Of a stretch of 64,000 nt of DNA, positions 47,730 through 59,832 are shown one piece after another. Made by a program: the position numbers and the translations under genes. A model generated the notes under the pieces. The model made no database searches and had not been told where the DNA came from. It was given only the letters and a program-made list of their open reading frames with translations. The stretch's first letter is position 1. Every line of letters starts with the position of its first letter. The stretch comes from Umbelopsis isabellina (Eukaryota; Mucoromycota; Umbelopsidomycetes; Umbelopsidales; Umbelopsidaceae): positions 1,178,001 to 1,242,000 of the forward strand of contig JAEPQZ010000005.1 in the NCBI GenBank assembly GCA_016758905.1. Direction: 5' to 3'.

Positions 47730-48002
47730 TAAATTTCACCCCGTAAACCTACCTTTCCCTATCTCTTAAATCATTAAGGAACGAAGTTTATTCCTTTTTC
47801 GCATATGTTCTTTTCAACATTGAAAAAAACTTTTTACTTGGTAACTTATATAACAGCCTCACTTATAATAGAAAGACTTTTTTTTATTTTCCTCGTTATT
47901 TTATTAAATTATAATTACTCCACTGTACTAGACTGTACGGATTGCAAAGTTGACTGTGTATGATGACAACAAACCTGAACATAACGAGTTTTATTGTTGC
48001 AT

Positions 48003-50008
48003 TTAAGCTCTGGGAATATATCGAATGTAAACATTGTCAATAGTAGAAGTAAAGCTAGCACCCTCAATCACTGGTGGGGCGCTTGGGGCACGGTCCAACT
48101 CCTTAAGGTTGTACAGCGAGAAAACTAACACTACGGCCGATACAAGCTCCAAGTTGGCCAAATGGCGACCAGGGCACACTCTAGGACCGCCTCCAAATGA
48201 CCAATCCAATCGATCCTGCTGGCGCCTTTGTTCCACTGTGCATTCAATCCAGCGTTCAGGCTTGAATTGGAATGGATCGGGTGTGGGACAATAATTCAGA
48301 GAAGCTACTCTGCTCAAGCCCATAATGGTGGTACCTTTAGGAATCACATATCCGTCAAGAATAGTGTCGTTAATAGCTTCCATGCCAACAAACGGAGTAA
48401 CCGGGTGTATACGCTGTGTCTCGTTCACGACGGCGGTAGCGTACGGGAATTGGGCAAACAGATTTTCTTGTAGCTTTTCGATTATTTCCTCCTCAGTCAT
48501 ATTTTTTCGAGCTTCAGGATCACCTAACACGGCATCAACTTCGGCATGAAGTCTCTCCTGAACATGAGGATGCTTGGAAAGCATGTATGAAACGGCTTGC
48601 AATGTGTTAGCAGTGGTATCTAAGCAATGAAAGAAATAGCATTAGGAAAACTAGCCATTAGCTTGGTTATATGAGCTTACCATTGCACTTACCATATCCA
48701 GCACTGATCACAGTGAGCAGATTGCTAACCATGGCGTCAAAAGACATTTTGCCTGCAGCTTTAGTCACGGACGCCATACCAGGTACCTCAACCTGTTCAG
48801 GGGCCGTATGGTTGAGTGAGTACCACAATGATTCGAGCATAGTGCTCATCTTGTCGGAGTTGTCTTCGAACGTTTTTGGGTCATACTCTTCAATAATACG
48901 CTGAACAGATTCCTTAATAGATTGAATTGTTGCCTCGAACTTGTGATCGTCAGCGTCCTTAATTCCGTATCTGTACCATGGAACTATGCCAAACAGACGT
49001 CTTCGCATAACTGAAAAGACGACTTTGAGGTCCTCCAAGATGTTCTCGGGCAAGCAATGTTCTTTATCTATCAATAGACGTCAGAGTTGCTGTCGTCTAA
49101 GAAATGGATGATCATAAAACTTTTACTTTACCATGAGCAAAAGAAAAATCAACCACTACTGAAAAGGCATAGACACCGAACAGATCGACGGTGGTTTTCA
49201 ATTCATTGGGATTGTAAAAGTTGGACCGCGTGTATCTGCCATTAAAGTCAGAGTTTTCCGAGTGGTACCACTTTTTCTGTAGGTTTTCCAATTCTTCGGC
49301 ATACTGATCTAAATTCTTACGTAGTTCAATGGCATGCTTGGCAATCAACACTTTGGTCTTGTTGATTTTGCCTGCGGCAAGTTGAGGAGAGAGCCATGCA
49401 CGACTATGTCTCCAATCGTCACCTGAGAGTCTGGTTAGTTGGCTGCTGAGAAAGAGCAAAGCAAAGAAACACTCTTTTTGGATTACTTGCCTTCCATGGA
49501 GAACAGGCCGTTTATCTTAGAATCTTTGAAAATCCTTTCAGCGTCAAGTGGTCTTTTGTACACGTTAGGTCTCTCTTTCACTAAGGTATCAATTACAGTT
49601 GGAGAGGATGCCACAAGAACACGTTTTGGACCAAGGTAGATATAAGTCATCTCTCCATATTTCCTAATGGAAGGGAAATGGTTTAAATGAGTGTTTGGCA
49701 GATCAGATATGGACATATCTTGATGGATCAGTAACTTACCACGCAAGATCTTCCATGTAAGCGGCTAGCGAATCTTGAGTAAATTCGAGGGCGTTTCCAA
49801 TGAAAGGCAAGTGCTTGGGACCGGGAATATCCTTGATTGACTTGCCTTGGAGCTTTGGAGCTTTCGATCTTTTGTTGTATATACGCACGGCCCCAGCCAA
49901 AGTGACAACTCCGGCCACAGCGGCAACAACCTCGCGGTTATCTTCAGCTGCCTTGATCAGCCTTTCTGAACTAGGGATCCACTGGCGCAATTGTTCCAAG
50001 CTGTTCAT
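48003..50008 (-). CDS. Cytochrome P450 monooxygenase
   Basis: Five exons (49740-50008, 49491-49663, 49132-49422, 48693-49067, 48003-48619) give 574 residues. An N-terminal hydrophobic segment (VVAAVAGVVTLAGAVRIY) anchors it in the ER, followed by the Pro-rich hinge IPGPKHLPFIGN. Later come the I-helix AGYDTTANT (about 367-375), the ExxR motif NETQR, PERW, and the heme loop FGGGPRVCPGR with the axial Cys about residue 518. Substrate is unknown; the family may be a fungal CYP clan such as the mucoralean CYP509, which is a guess. The intron after exon 2 has a GC donor (GCAAGT), an uncommon but accepted GC-AG type. A TATATATA box lies 75 bp upstream. The stop is 273 bp from the converging CE4-like gene. 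Confidence 0.9.
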
Positions 50009-50082
50009 ATTTGACAGGTTCGTTTTAGCAACGAGATGAACACGTTAGTTGAATCTCAGTTCTGACATTTCTCTTTTTGGTG

Positions 50083-50090
50083 TATATATA
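50083..50090 (-). promoter_or_regulatory. TATA box of the P450 gene
   Basis: TATATATA lies 75-82 bp upstream of the P450 ATG on the minus strand. This placement suits a regulated fungal promoter. Confidence 0.45.
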
Positions 50091-50769
50091 GAACAGCGCC
50101 TCGGAATAGCTTGACTCACTTCGTCTGTAGCACGGAACATTGAAATACCGGGAGATCACGTTTCCTACCGTTTCTTTATGTAACATTTTACGAGATGAAT
50201 TGGCTAGCTACATGCAAACAAAAACATGCCCAAAGTTGGGGAATGCTTGTGCCAACGTTTGGACTAGTTTAGGTTTTCTCCCCACTCCACACGTTTTCAG
50301 GCACAAAACTTGACCACTGACATGAGCATTTGTCTATCAACTCTACTGCACGTCTATAAACCGAAGTTTATCATGCAGTTAAGGTGCATATCCCTGGTTT
50401 ATAAAACTATTTTCTTTTTGCGTGGGGGTAAAAAGGTATTTAATAACCAGCCTTTACGGAAGGAAATGATTCCCGCTCACGGTACTGACCGTCAAATTTC
50501 CTTCTGTGACTCACTTGGTAGAACTGTGGAAATTTTATGGAGAAGGTTTCGTGTTGCCAGAAATAGAGACGAAAAGAATCCATTTATTTTGCCATGTGAG
50601 CCAAGTGGCTTCCGCGTGTGCAGTATCACAACTATAACCCCCAATCCAATTGTATTTTGATCACAAAATCGTTCTTTGAAAAGTTAAAAAGGTATGATTG
50701 AGATTTCAGGGTCATTATATGCAAAAGGCAAAGCGAATACAAAATGTGGTGATACATTGTATGATATTT
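50091..50769. other. Intergenic upstream of P450 and downstream of the SVP26-like gene
   Basis: This spacer is about 680 bp. An open frame at 50310-50660 (+) has no domain, no splice continuation and mixed composition. The rest is AT-rich. Confidence 0.5.
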
Positions 50770-51815
50770 TTACATCATTTTTCGGTTGTCAAGTGAAGTG
50801 CTAGCATAGGGTGTACGCATGGACGAAGAAAGCCCTGACGACAATCCAACATTGGGCGCAATGCTGTATTCCTGTACGTTGATATGTGATGAGGGTAGAG
50901 CATCGTCTTTTCGTCTTGTAACATAGCCCAAGATTGTTTTAAACAAACCCTGCTTTCTCTGTGATGGTATCGCATCCGCTGCGTTGGGATCTGTGAAAAA
51001 AAGATCAGCTTGAGATGCAAGAAAATCAGCTCTTGGTAAACCCATTAACATACCGCTGAGAGGTAGTGCGTTATCATTGGCGCTCAGACTGATGAAATAA
51101 GTGAAAGGGATCAGCCAAACGCAAATGCCGAAGAAAGCTGCAATATCCATAAACGGTGTGTAATGACGGGTGAAGTATTGAAACCACACAAAATGATCGA
51201 CCAGTACCAAAACTTTTTTTAAAAAAGAAAACGATCGATGCTTTGTCAGTATCATAGCTGCAAACGAGAGAACATGACAGCTGAAAAACCATACCACAAC
51301 TGGCCAAGAAAGCTGGACTTGTCAAGCTGATGAATGGGAAGGTTTGCAGATTCATACTGTAAACACCATGACAGGCCAGCGAAAACACAATTTGGAAGAA
51401 CGGTTTCCGGTCAAATATCAATAAGCATATGTGTATGAATACTACCGCCTGAATATGCCCGGTGTTAATATGCTGTATTTCTTCAGGGCATGGCATGGCA
51501 TGATGAGAACTGACTCTGAACGTACCATTGTTGCATATTTTATGACCTTTTTCGTAAAAACAGTGTATTCCTCGACCTATTTTGACCCTTTAGTCAAACG
51601 TAGACATGGATTTCTTGTCATGATCAAAGCTGAACTTACCAATTCGGCCAGATAGTACAGGCCGCAGGCTATCACAAGATTGCTTGGGTTAAGCTACCGA
51701 ATTGACTCTGAGAACGGATGGAGCGCATATATGCAAGACACTTACCAAGACTAAGAACAACAAAGCAAAACGCCAGCATAGTTGCGCCATATGCCACAAG
51801 GTGCAGGAACGTCAT
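50770..51815 (-). CDS. SVP26: SVP26/TEX261-family ER-Golgi cargo receptor
   Basis: The gene is multi-exon and was rebuilt by frame. It opens MTFLHLVAYGATMLAFCFVV, then LSLACGLYYLAEL and VEEYTVFTKKVIKYATM, matching Svp26 and TEX261 (ASGLYYLSELVEE). Later exons give VFIHICLLIFDRKPFFQIVF, TFPFISLTSPAFLASC (identical in pattern to the family FPFISLTSPTF) and VLVLVDHFVWFQYF. Four or more membrane segments are followed by a cytosolic tail (to the TAA at 50770-50772) with DPNAADAIPSQRKQG and a Ser/Thr-rich end. An upstream in-frame ATG at 51857 would add 14 residues; the shorter start fits the family. In yeast it loads mannosyltransferases into COPII vesicles, which fits a glycan-rich cell wall. Confidence 0.85.
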
Positions 51816-52373
51816 GGTTGTTTGTGTGGATGATCTAATTACGAGGTGAACTGACATTCAACTAAAAATTCGAATTTGACGCTTGGCTGTTGGAAGTGGA
51901 GGTTGAATTGCTATACCGGTACCTGGGCGCTAGCTGCAAACTGGCCTACTAACCAAGTCAACGTTGCTATCAGAACCAGCAACCTCCACTTCTGTGACAT
52001 TTCCCCTTGTAAGTATCTACTGGCTGAATATACATGAAGATATTCATTTAAAGACTTACTCTATCTTTTTGCAGCATTATGAAATAATGTTAAAAAAAAT
52101 AGCTAACTGAACTTGATGTCTGTATACCTTGATTATCATATGCTCGGTCAAATTCCAATAGATTGTACATTGAAAGATATATATATATAAAAATGTTATT
52201 TCCTAATCAATCATTTGCTTATCTTGGATGACAAGTCAAATGGTCTGTTGCTTACAACAAAAAGTCAGACCTCTCGAGTTACCGAAGTTCGCCCGTGACT
52301 GACATAAAAAATCCAAATTCCTCATGTGATTTATTGCCCCAACCGGCTCTCAAACCTCTTTGATACAGGACCA
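51816..52373. other. Divergent spacer between SVP26-like and ATG15 genes
   Basis: This AT-rich spacer of 558 bp serves both genes. A short TA run lies near 52180-52190. No further motif is claimed. Confidence 0.5.
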
Positions 52374-53834
52374 ATGCTGAAGACATTCACCTTCATTGTG
52401 CTTTTAGGCACTTGTCTTATTAGCAAAGCCAGTGTTCTACGGGATGATCAGCTTTCATTCCACCAGGGTGCCATGACCACCGAGAACATGGTCCTGCAGT
52501 CTCAATACAGAGACAACCCTGATAACTGGTATACAATGGATCGAATGGATATTCGTGCAGAAGCCGGTCCTCAACCAATTAGATTAAATACATATCCCGG
52601 GATATATACCGTGCCATCCAAAGAATACATTGATGGTATGAAGGCAGCCACCACTCCTCGTACAATGTTCTCGGTGTTGGACAGAGAACATGCCTGGAGA
52701 CCACATATTGGGGTGCTTCCCAATGTTAAGAGTCGAGAGACAGTGCTGGCGCTGGCTCAAATGGCTAACAACGCATACTCATCTAATGACCAGGACAAAG
52801 ACTGGAGGGATGTTGATGGCAACTGGAATACAGTACGTCAAATTGCAGTATAGTGGCAACACATGGTGTAACCGCCTTGTTAACTTTTTTTGTACAGAAT
52901 AGTTCCTATGGCTATGACGACAGTGGAGTTCGAGCTCAGGTATTCAGTAATCGTCAAAAATCTTTGTATGTTATTGCTATCAAAGGAACGAGTGCTGGGT
53001 TATGGCCAGGTAAAGATATTCAATCAAGCGTTTGAATACATCGATTATGCAAATAGCTGATCATCACAATTAGGCCCAACTAATAGCAACGACAAGTTAA
53101 ATGATAATCTGCTCTTTTCTTGCTGTTGCGCCCACAGCAACCCCGCTTGGCAGCGTGTATGCGATTGCTTTACAGGCAAACGCAATGAATGCAATAAAGA
53201 TTGCCTGCGGGACAGCTTATTAGATCGGAATCTCTATTACCGAACTGCCATGGTATGATGAAATTACATTTTATTCATCCTCAACTTTTACGTACTTACT
53301 TTTAATGCTGTGTCATAGGAAATATTTTTCGATGTATATGAACAGAACCCCGATGCCTCCGTTTGGTTCACTGGCCACTCTCTTGGTGGTGCTGTAGCCT
53401 CGTTATTATCACTTACGTTCGGCAATCCGGCTGTAACTTTCCAAGCTCCAGGAGAACGAATGGCTGCTCAGCGATTACATTTACCTCCCCACGGACGACC
53501 TGAATGGCGCTACCCTATCTGGCACTTTGGTAACACGGCTGATCCCATATATGAAGGTGTATGCACTGGGCCCAGTAGCGTTTGCTGGCTCGGTGGCTTC
53601 TCCATTGAGACTCGATGTCACGTTGGCCGAACCTGCGTATGGGATACAGTGGGTGAGAATGGATGGCGAGTGGATATACAGGCTCATCGCATTTCTGTTG
53701 TTATCGATGAGATCTTGAAGAAGAGCGAGTCAGAATTTCCCATGCCTGAATGCGAGTATGAAAGAGACTGTGCAGATTGTTCTTTGTGGAAATTTGTCGA
53801 TAGTATAGTAAACGGTACTGAGACGAGGTCTTAG
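52374..53834 (+). CDS. ATG15: Autophagy-related lipase Atg15
   Basis: Four exons (52374-52832, 52898-53009, 53074-53252, 53319-53834) give 421 residues. A signal-anchor (MLKTFTFIVLLGTCLISKAS) leads into the class 3 lipase fold, with YVIAIKGTSAG, a Cys-rich loop (SCCCAHSNPAWQRVCDCF), the nucleophile elbow TGHSLGGAVASLLS (Ser about 271), FGNTADPIYEG (Asp) and AHRISVVIDEIL (His). The block ETRCHVGRTCVWDTVGENG is typical of Atg15. This phospholipase is delivered via multivesicular bodies and dissolves autophagic and MVB membranes in the vacuole. The N-terminal part before the catalytic fold is about 150 residues, as in yeast. Confidence 0.93.
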
Positions 53835-54126
53835 CCCTAATGAATTTTTGTTAATGTTATCCATTGTATATCATGTATACTTGTATTTAGATCCTTTTGC
53901 AATAATAGTTAATACAATGCTTTGTATACTTATTTAAAAAATGGTGTGTATAGAATGTGATCGTCTTCCTATAATCGATAGTTTCCCCATGATATACAGA
54001 AAGCCATCCCCACAAGCGCGCACTCTAAAATCACAGCCATAACATAAGGGTTGAAACCAGACCCAGCTCCATATAGCTGGTAAATTTTTGGCAGGATCAA
54101 TTTTCCAGGTGTCAGTTACAGTCAAC

Positions 54127-54908
54127 ATGAGTGAAGAAGTCATTACTATGGATATAGGTGAGAGACAGTCCAAGATACAAAGTCACGTACACAAGCGATG
54201 AAGCTGATTCCGTTAAAAAGATATCGATGCGGAGGCGGAGGCTTTGAACACCATTTCAGAAACGGTGCCAGAAACAAACATAACCACAGACCAGCCAACG
54301 CAAAGCGAATCGTTACCGGCTGATGGTGATGAAGATCAAGACAAAAAGCCTTCAGGCCCTCAGCTTCGCCCTGAAGCAGTACACGTTCATGGAGTAGACG
54401 ATATGTCTACCAAAGATATAGAAACATATTTTTCGGAATACAACCCGATCAAGATAGAATGGGTCAATGACACAAGCTGTAAGGCAAAATTTCACTAGCC
54501 AACAAATTCAGGAAAAGCACACAAACACGCTGACATAAATATTTTTTGTTAGGCAATGCTGTATTTGAAACAGGCGAGCAAGCAAAAAAAGCAATTGAGA
54601 GCTTGGTGCTTGAACCGGCAGAAGTTAATCACACACTTTTGCGGAAGAGCCAACCTTATACACTGGAGTCGGGCAGAAGTATCAACAATCTCCACTTACG
54701 GCTAGCTAGTGACTGGGATGTAAAGGAACGAGGAGCACGGGAACGTAGTCGCTACTACCTTTTGCATGGACCTCCTGCTAAAGATATTAACAGTCGATTG
54801 GGAAAACGACGTGCAGACCAACCCAAAAGGCTGGGAGGTAAACAAGACGTGCTTAGTCGTTTAGGTGGTTACCGAGAGCCTGGGGAGAAGCGAAAACATA
54901 GGAAATAA
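54127..54908 (+). CDS. NCBP3-like (nuclear cap-binding subunit 3) RNA-binding protein
   Basis: Three exons (54127-54157, 54221-54478, 54553-54908) give 214 residues. The core matches the NCBP3 RRM-like region: AVHVHGVDDMSTKDIETYF, IKIEWVNDTSCNAVF and EQAKKAIESL, against human EALHLRGVDEMSTQDVFSYF and AHIEWLDDTSCNVVW. Downstream NNLHLRLASDWDVKERGARE and SRYYLLHGPP match the human LFMRFATKDDKK...ARRSQYY block. The end is basic (KRKHRK, nuclear localisation). Human NCBP3 helps export of capped mRNA with NCBP1; the shorter fungal form retains only these conserved parts. The 3' end is followed by a tandem GCGCAAGCATAA repeat. Confidence 0.85.
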
Positions 54909-54936
54909 AATTTATCGATCAAATCCCAAGAGCGTA

Positions 54937-54966
54937 GCGCAAGCATAAGCGCAAGCATAAGCGCAA
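54937..54966. repeat. 12-bp tandem repeat GCGCAAGCATAA, 2.5 copies
   Basis: Copies lie at 54937-54948 and 54949-54960, with a partial copy at 54961-54966, in the spacer between NCBP3-like and eIF4G. They may be a promoter element of eIF4G. Confidence 0.75.
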
Positions 54967-55221
54967 TGGGCACACAATCAATGCGCTTACGTCACCATCT
55001 TGGCCGAATTGGTTCTCCCAAAATTTTCAACATTATTTTTTTTTTTTTTCTATTATCGTTGCTGATCTTCTTTATAACAAAGAAGGCCAAAAGGGAAAAC
55101 TAGATTTCGACTAAATCTCGTTAAACCCCTTATTCTAAATCTACATACAGTTGTTCAAACAGAGTCTTAGTTACTTAGTTCGTTCGACTTATTCCAAACT
55201 TTGGTTCAACTCAACCAGCAC
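54967..55221. promoter_or_regulatory. eIF4G promoter and leader region
   Basis: This stretch runs from the end of the 12-bp repeat to the eIF4G uORF. A long pyrimidine/T tract at 55036-55051 and AT-rich sequence precede the leader. No TATA was identified with confidence. Confidence 0.4.
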
Positions 55222-55233
55222 ATGTCGATTTGA
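55222..55233 (+). promoter_or_regulatory. Minimal upstream ORF (ATG TCG ATT TGA) before eIF4G
   Basis: A three-codon open frame with its own stop lies in the leader and ends 11 nt before the main ATG at 55245. If the transcript starts upstream, ribosomes must skip or reinitiate past it. The context before the ATG (GCACATG) is moderate. Confidence 0.5.
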
Positions 55234-55244
55234 GTTCAGAAGTG

Positions 55245-58200
55245 ATGAGTAAACCTTCATCGGATAATACCACCTCCAGCCATAATACCTCCAATACACA
55301 GAAAGCAGTATTCAATTACGCACAGGCTGCCAGGAAATCTTCACCTACATCGGCCCAAGCTTCCGCAAATGGTAACCAAGCTGCCACTCCTCCTGTCAAT
55401 GGTGGTGTAAAGCAGCAGCAGCAACAACAACAACAACAACAGCCTCAGGCTTCTTCATTTGCCGCTGCTTTGCAGAAATCTTCTAGCCCGTATGTGTTGT
55501 TTTGAAAGTACTAAGGAATCTAACATAATGGACTTGCATTGACTCTTGTTATTTTTTTTGTTAAACTTTTAGATCGTCACCCCAAATGTCAGCTGCTGCT
55601 TCCGGCGCAGCCGCTCCTGTGGCTGCATCCCCAACACCACGAAATAGATCTTCTGTTCAGTTGCCTAGAGCACCATCTTCATCTGGTGGTTGTAAGTACA
55701 CTACATTTCGTTACCTAACACCTTTTTACAAATTTTGTAACCTTTTTTCCACTCCCAGCCCCAATTCAGTTTGGCTCTATCAACCATACTCCTGCACCTT
55801 CACCAAATCGATCAACCGATGCCGCAGTCACACCAGAACCCGTATGTAGATTGATGTAGTAGTACGGAACTGCACATGTCGTCGAAAACTAATTATTATT
55901 TCTTTATAGGCTTCTCAACCTGCGGCTCAACCTCCGGTGCCTAACACACAACGTCGCGACTCGGTTCAATCCGATCATTCACAATCTTCAAAAGATCTAC
56001 AAGTGCCTTCCCCACATCAACAACCACAGCAACCTTATCAACAGCGTCATGCCCATTATCAAAACCGTCATCATAACAACTCATATAACAAGCACGCTGG
56101 CGTGAATCATTCACCAAACATGCAACATTCTCAACCTTTTGCTCCTCATCATCAAAAGAAGCAGCCAATGTCTCCTCATGTACAATCTGCTCCTTCTCCT
56201 TCCATGTCTGCTGCCCAGAGCATGCCCATGAATCAACAATGGTCTGCTTCTCAAATACCAAATCAATTTGTGAGTTAATCATGCAATTTCTTTTATACCT
56301 CGCATTTTACATTTTTCTAATGTTCTTTTAATTGTTAGTATGTGCCACAGTATGAGCAACATGCTTATTATCATCAGCCTTATGCAGGCATGCCGATACC
56401 AGCCTTCCCCAATATGAATGTGCAGGCTCAACAAGGTGGAAGATCTCCTTCTCAACCTTTCATTCATAGCACTCCTCAAAGAAGCAAGGCTATTCCTATC
56501 ATCAACCCTGAGACCATGGCTCAAGTCAAGACTGAATCGACTTCGACTTCTACCACCTCATCTCGCAAAGATGCTAGCCCAGTCATTCCTAAAGCTGAAG
56601 AGAAAAAGGAAAAGATTGATATCAAGCCCGCTAGCTCACCTTCTCGTGCCATCAAGATCGTTGATCCTGCTATCAAGGAACGTGAGGAACGTGAAAAGCG
56701 TGAAAAGGAGGAGGCTGATCAATTAGCTAAAGAAGAGGCTGAAAAGAAGGCTCAGGAAGATAAGGCTCGCAAGGAACGTGAAGAGCAGGAAGCCAAAGAG
56801 AAGGCTGAACGTGAAACTCGCGAAAAGGCTGAAAAGGAAGAAACTGACCGATTAGAGCAAGAACGCCTTGAAGCTGAGAAGAAGGAACAAGAGCGATTAG
56901 CTGCTGAACAAAAGGCTCGTGAAGAAGAAGAGCAACGTATTGCCAAGGAGCGCCAAGAAAAGGAACGCCTTGAGAAGGAAGAGGCTGATAAGAAGGCAGC
57001 TGCGGAGGAAGAAGCACGTCTTAGCAAGGAACGGGAAGAAAAGGAGCGTGCCGCTGAGGCTCAAAAGACCGCCGAAGTGGAGGCTTCTGCCGCCGCCGCT
57101 GCTGCTGCTGCTGCTGCTGCTCCTGCCCAAGCTGCTCAAGAGGCTGAGGCTAAGGTTGCTGATGATAAACAAGAGGCTGATAAGAAGCAAGAAGAAGAAC
57201 GAATTGCAGCTATCACTGCTACAAAGAACGCTCGTGGTCCTGGCCGCCTTGATCTTACTGCTATTCCTCCTCACGTTGCTCAAGCTATGCCTACCCCTGC
57301 CACTACTGAACCACCAAAGTCCAAGGTGCCATCTCTCGTTTCACGTACCGTCGAACCAAGTGACGTTACTTACCCCGAAGGTTTCTCAGCACCTGCCACT
57401 TCTTCCAAGCCTGGTATTCGACAATACGATGTTGCTTTCTTGATGCAGTTTGCTATGCTCTGCTCTGACACTGCTGAGGATCTTTCTGCATTCGAAGGCG
57501 TTGGTATTGATGAACAAAATGACCGTGGCTCAAGACCTGGTATGCAGCGTCGTCAAACATCTGAGCGTGGACGTGGTCCTCGTACTCCTGGTTCTCCCAT
57601 GGGTAAGGATGGCAAGTTCGAGATGGGCAAATTTGCTGGTGGAAGATCATTGGCTCCTCGCCAAGGCAGTGGTAGCCATTCCTTGCCTGCACCTGGTTCA
57701 CCTGGTGGCATGCAACGAGATGGTTCCCATGGTGGTCGTAGCCGCAGCGGACGTGGTGGTAAGGGCCGTCATCCTCCTAGAGAGCAAGTCGGTGGTCCCA
57801 CCATTCCATTGGATCAAGTTGTTCCATTGGAGAAGAGTGAGCATCGATGGGTTCCTACTACTCTTGTCGAACCTGAAAAGACCAAGGTTGTTCCTGGTGA
57901 GGACGTGATCCCTGAAGATGTTGTTATTCGCAAGGTCAAGTCCTTGTTGAATAAGCTTACCCTCGAGAAATTCGACTCTATCTCCGGCCAAATTCTGGAT
58001 TACGCCAATCAATCAGTCAAGGAGACAGATGGAAAGACGCTTCGTGTTGTTATCCAACTCGTGTTCGAAAAGGCTACTGACGAATCACAATTTGCTCAAA
58101 TGTGGGCTCAACTTTGTAGAAAGATGTTGGATAGCATTTCCAATGATATCCGCGATGAGAATGTCAAGGACGGCAAGACGGGACAGTATGTTACCGGAAG

Positions 58201-59832
58201 CAACTTGTTCCGTAAATATCTTCTTAACCGCTGTCAAGAGGACTTTGAACGTGGTTGGAAAGCCAAGCTACCTGATATGCCCGAAGATGACAGTGGCGTC
58301 TTGTCTGAAGAGTACTATGCTGCTGTCAAGGCCAAGCGTCAAGGTCTTGGTTTGATTCGTTTGATTGGTGAATTGTTCAAGCTTCAAATGTTGACTGAAC
58401 GTATTATGCACGAATGTATCAAGAAGTTGCTCAGCAACGTTAGCGATCCCGAGGAAGAAGAAACTGAATCTTTGTGTAAATTGATGACGACTGTTGGTAA
58501 GGACTTGGATCATCCCAAGGCCAAGGGATGGATGGATATCTACTTTGAGCGTATCAAGGAGCTTCAAGCCAACCCCAAGCTCAGCTCTCGTATTCGCTTC
58601 ATGATTCAGGTAAAAAAGAAAAAGCCAATTCTCACTCGCATTGTCGTTTGCTCATAAATAACTAATCACGATGATATTAGGATGTTATTGAACTCCGAAA
58701 GTCCAAGTGGACCCTTCGTCAAGGTCAGGGACCTTCTGGCCCTGCTACCATTGCTCAGATCCACGAAGAGGCTGCTAGAGCAAAGGAACGTGAAGAAAAG
58801 GAAGCCATGAAGCGCACACCATCCTCTCGAGGTAACCCCATGTCACGCGCCAGCTCCCACCGCGGTAAGGAGATGCAACGTGAGGGTAGTTCCTCTAGTG
58901 TTGGTCCTGATGGTTGGAGCACCGTTGGCAATGCCAGCCCCACTGGTCCAGCTCGCAAGGCTGGTGATTTGGCCAACTTTGGCAAAATCGAACGTAGCAA
59001 GTCACGTAACGGTGTTTTGGGTCCTGGAAGCAGTCCTTTTGCTAGCTTGTCTGCTGCCAACCGTCAAGGTTCCAAGGGTGGCGAGAAGAAGGTTGCCACT
59101 GATGAGAAGGCCGCTGGCTCACCCAGTGGCGATTCCATTGGTACTGCCAATATGTTTAGGTAAGAGTTTTTGGAACAATAAGAGCTGTTGGGGTAAATCC
59201 AATCACCAATTGCTAAACAAACATTTTTATCATTTTTAGTGCTTTGGGTGGAGAAGGTCATGATGACTCCGCACCTACTGAACGAAGAAAGCTTCAGTTG
59301 CTCCCACGTGGTGCTACTGCTGGTGAAACTGTTGCCAGCCCTGTTTCTCAAACACCTACTGAAGCCCCTGCTGCTGCTGCTTCTGCTGCAGAGGCACCCA
59401 AGATGTCAGAAGAAGAAGCCAAGAGAAAGATCAAGAACATGCTTGATGAATTCTATGGTATTAAGGATAAGAACGTAAGTTAGGACCTCAGGTTGATCTG
59501 TATCATTCAAATGTAACATCTTACTAACACGTCGGCTTTAGGAACTCTATGAATGTATCAAGGATCTTGGAAGCAATGAATTCCATCCTCAATTGGTCCA
59601 ACAAGCCATGGGTGTTGTGGAACAAAAGGTTGAAGATATTGAATTGACCAAGGAGGCGTTTACTGGTATTCAAGAGCGTGATTTGATCAGCAAGGAAGAT
59701 TGGAAGAAGGGTCTTGATTTGTTCATGGAGATTTATGAAGATTTGAGAATCGATGTCCCACTTGCTCCCAAATACGTCCCTCAACTGATCACCGCTGCTG
59801 GATTCGATCCCAAGGAATTTATGGAAGAATAA
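55245..59832 (+). CDS. Eukaryotic translation initiation factor 4 gamma (eIF4G)
   Basis: Eight exons (55245-55489, 55573-55691, 55759-55841, 55910-56269, 56339-58609, 58681-59159, 59240-59474, 59542-59832) give 1360 residues. The N-terminal third is Ser/Pro/Gln/His-rich, with a run of ten Gln. A long Glu/Lys/Arg-rich charged helix (about 56640-57190) with a poly-Ala stretch follows. The eIF4E-binding motif YDVAFLMQF is near 57425. The MIF4G domain starts VIRKVKSLLNKLTLEKFDSISGQIL and runs through FKLQMLTERIMHECIKKLL; then come RS/Gly-rich linkers and an MA3-like C-terminal helical domain (ECIKDLGSNEFHPQLVQQ, WKKGLDLFMEIYEDLRIDVP). It bridges eIF4E, eIF4A and eIF3 at the cap. A minimal uORF precedes it. 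Confidence 0.92.

Noticed and set aside
51672-51857. SVP26-like start at 51857 and read-through of exon 1
   Set aside because: The family begins at the later Met, and splicing to 51668 restores the CGLYYLAEL motif.
56279-57283. Long minus- and alternate-frame open frames inside eIF4G
   Set aside because: They are shadows of the Glu/Lys/Arg-rich helix (poly-Ser/Leu in the other frames).
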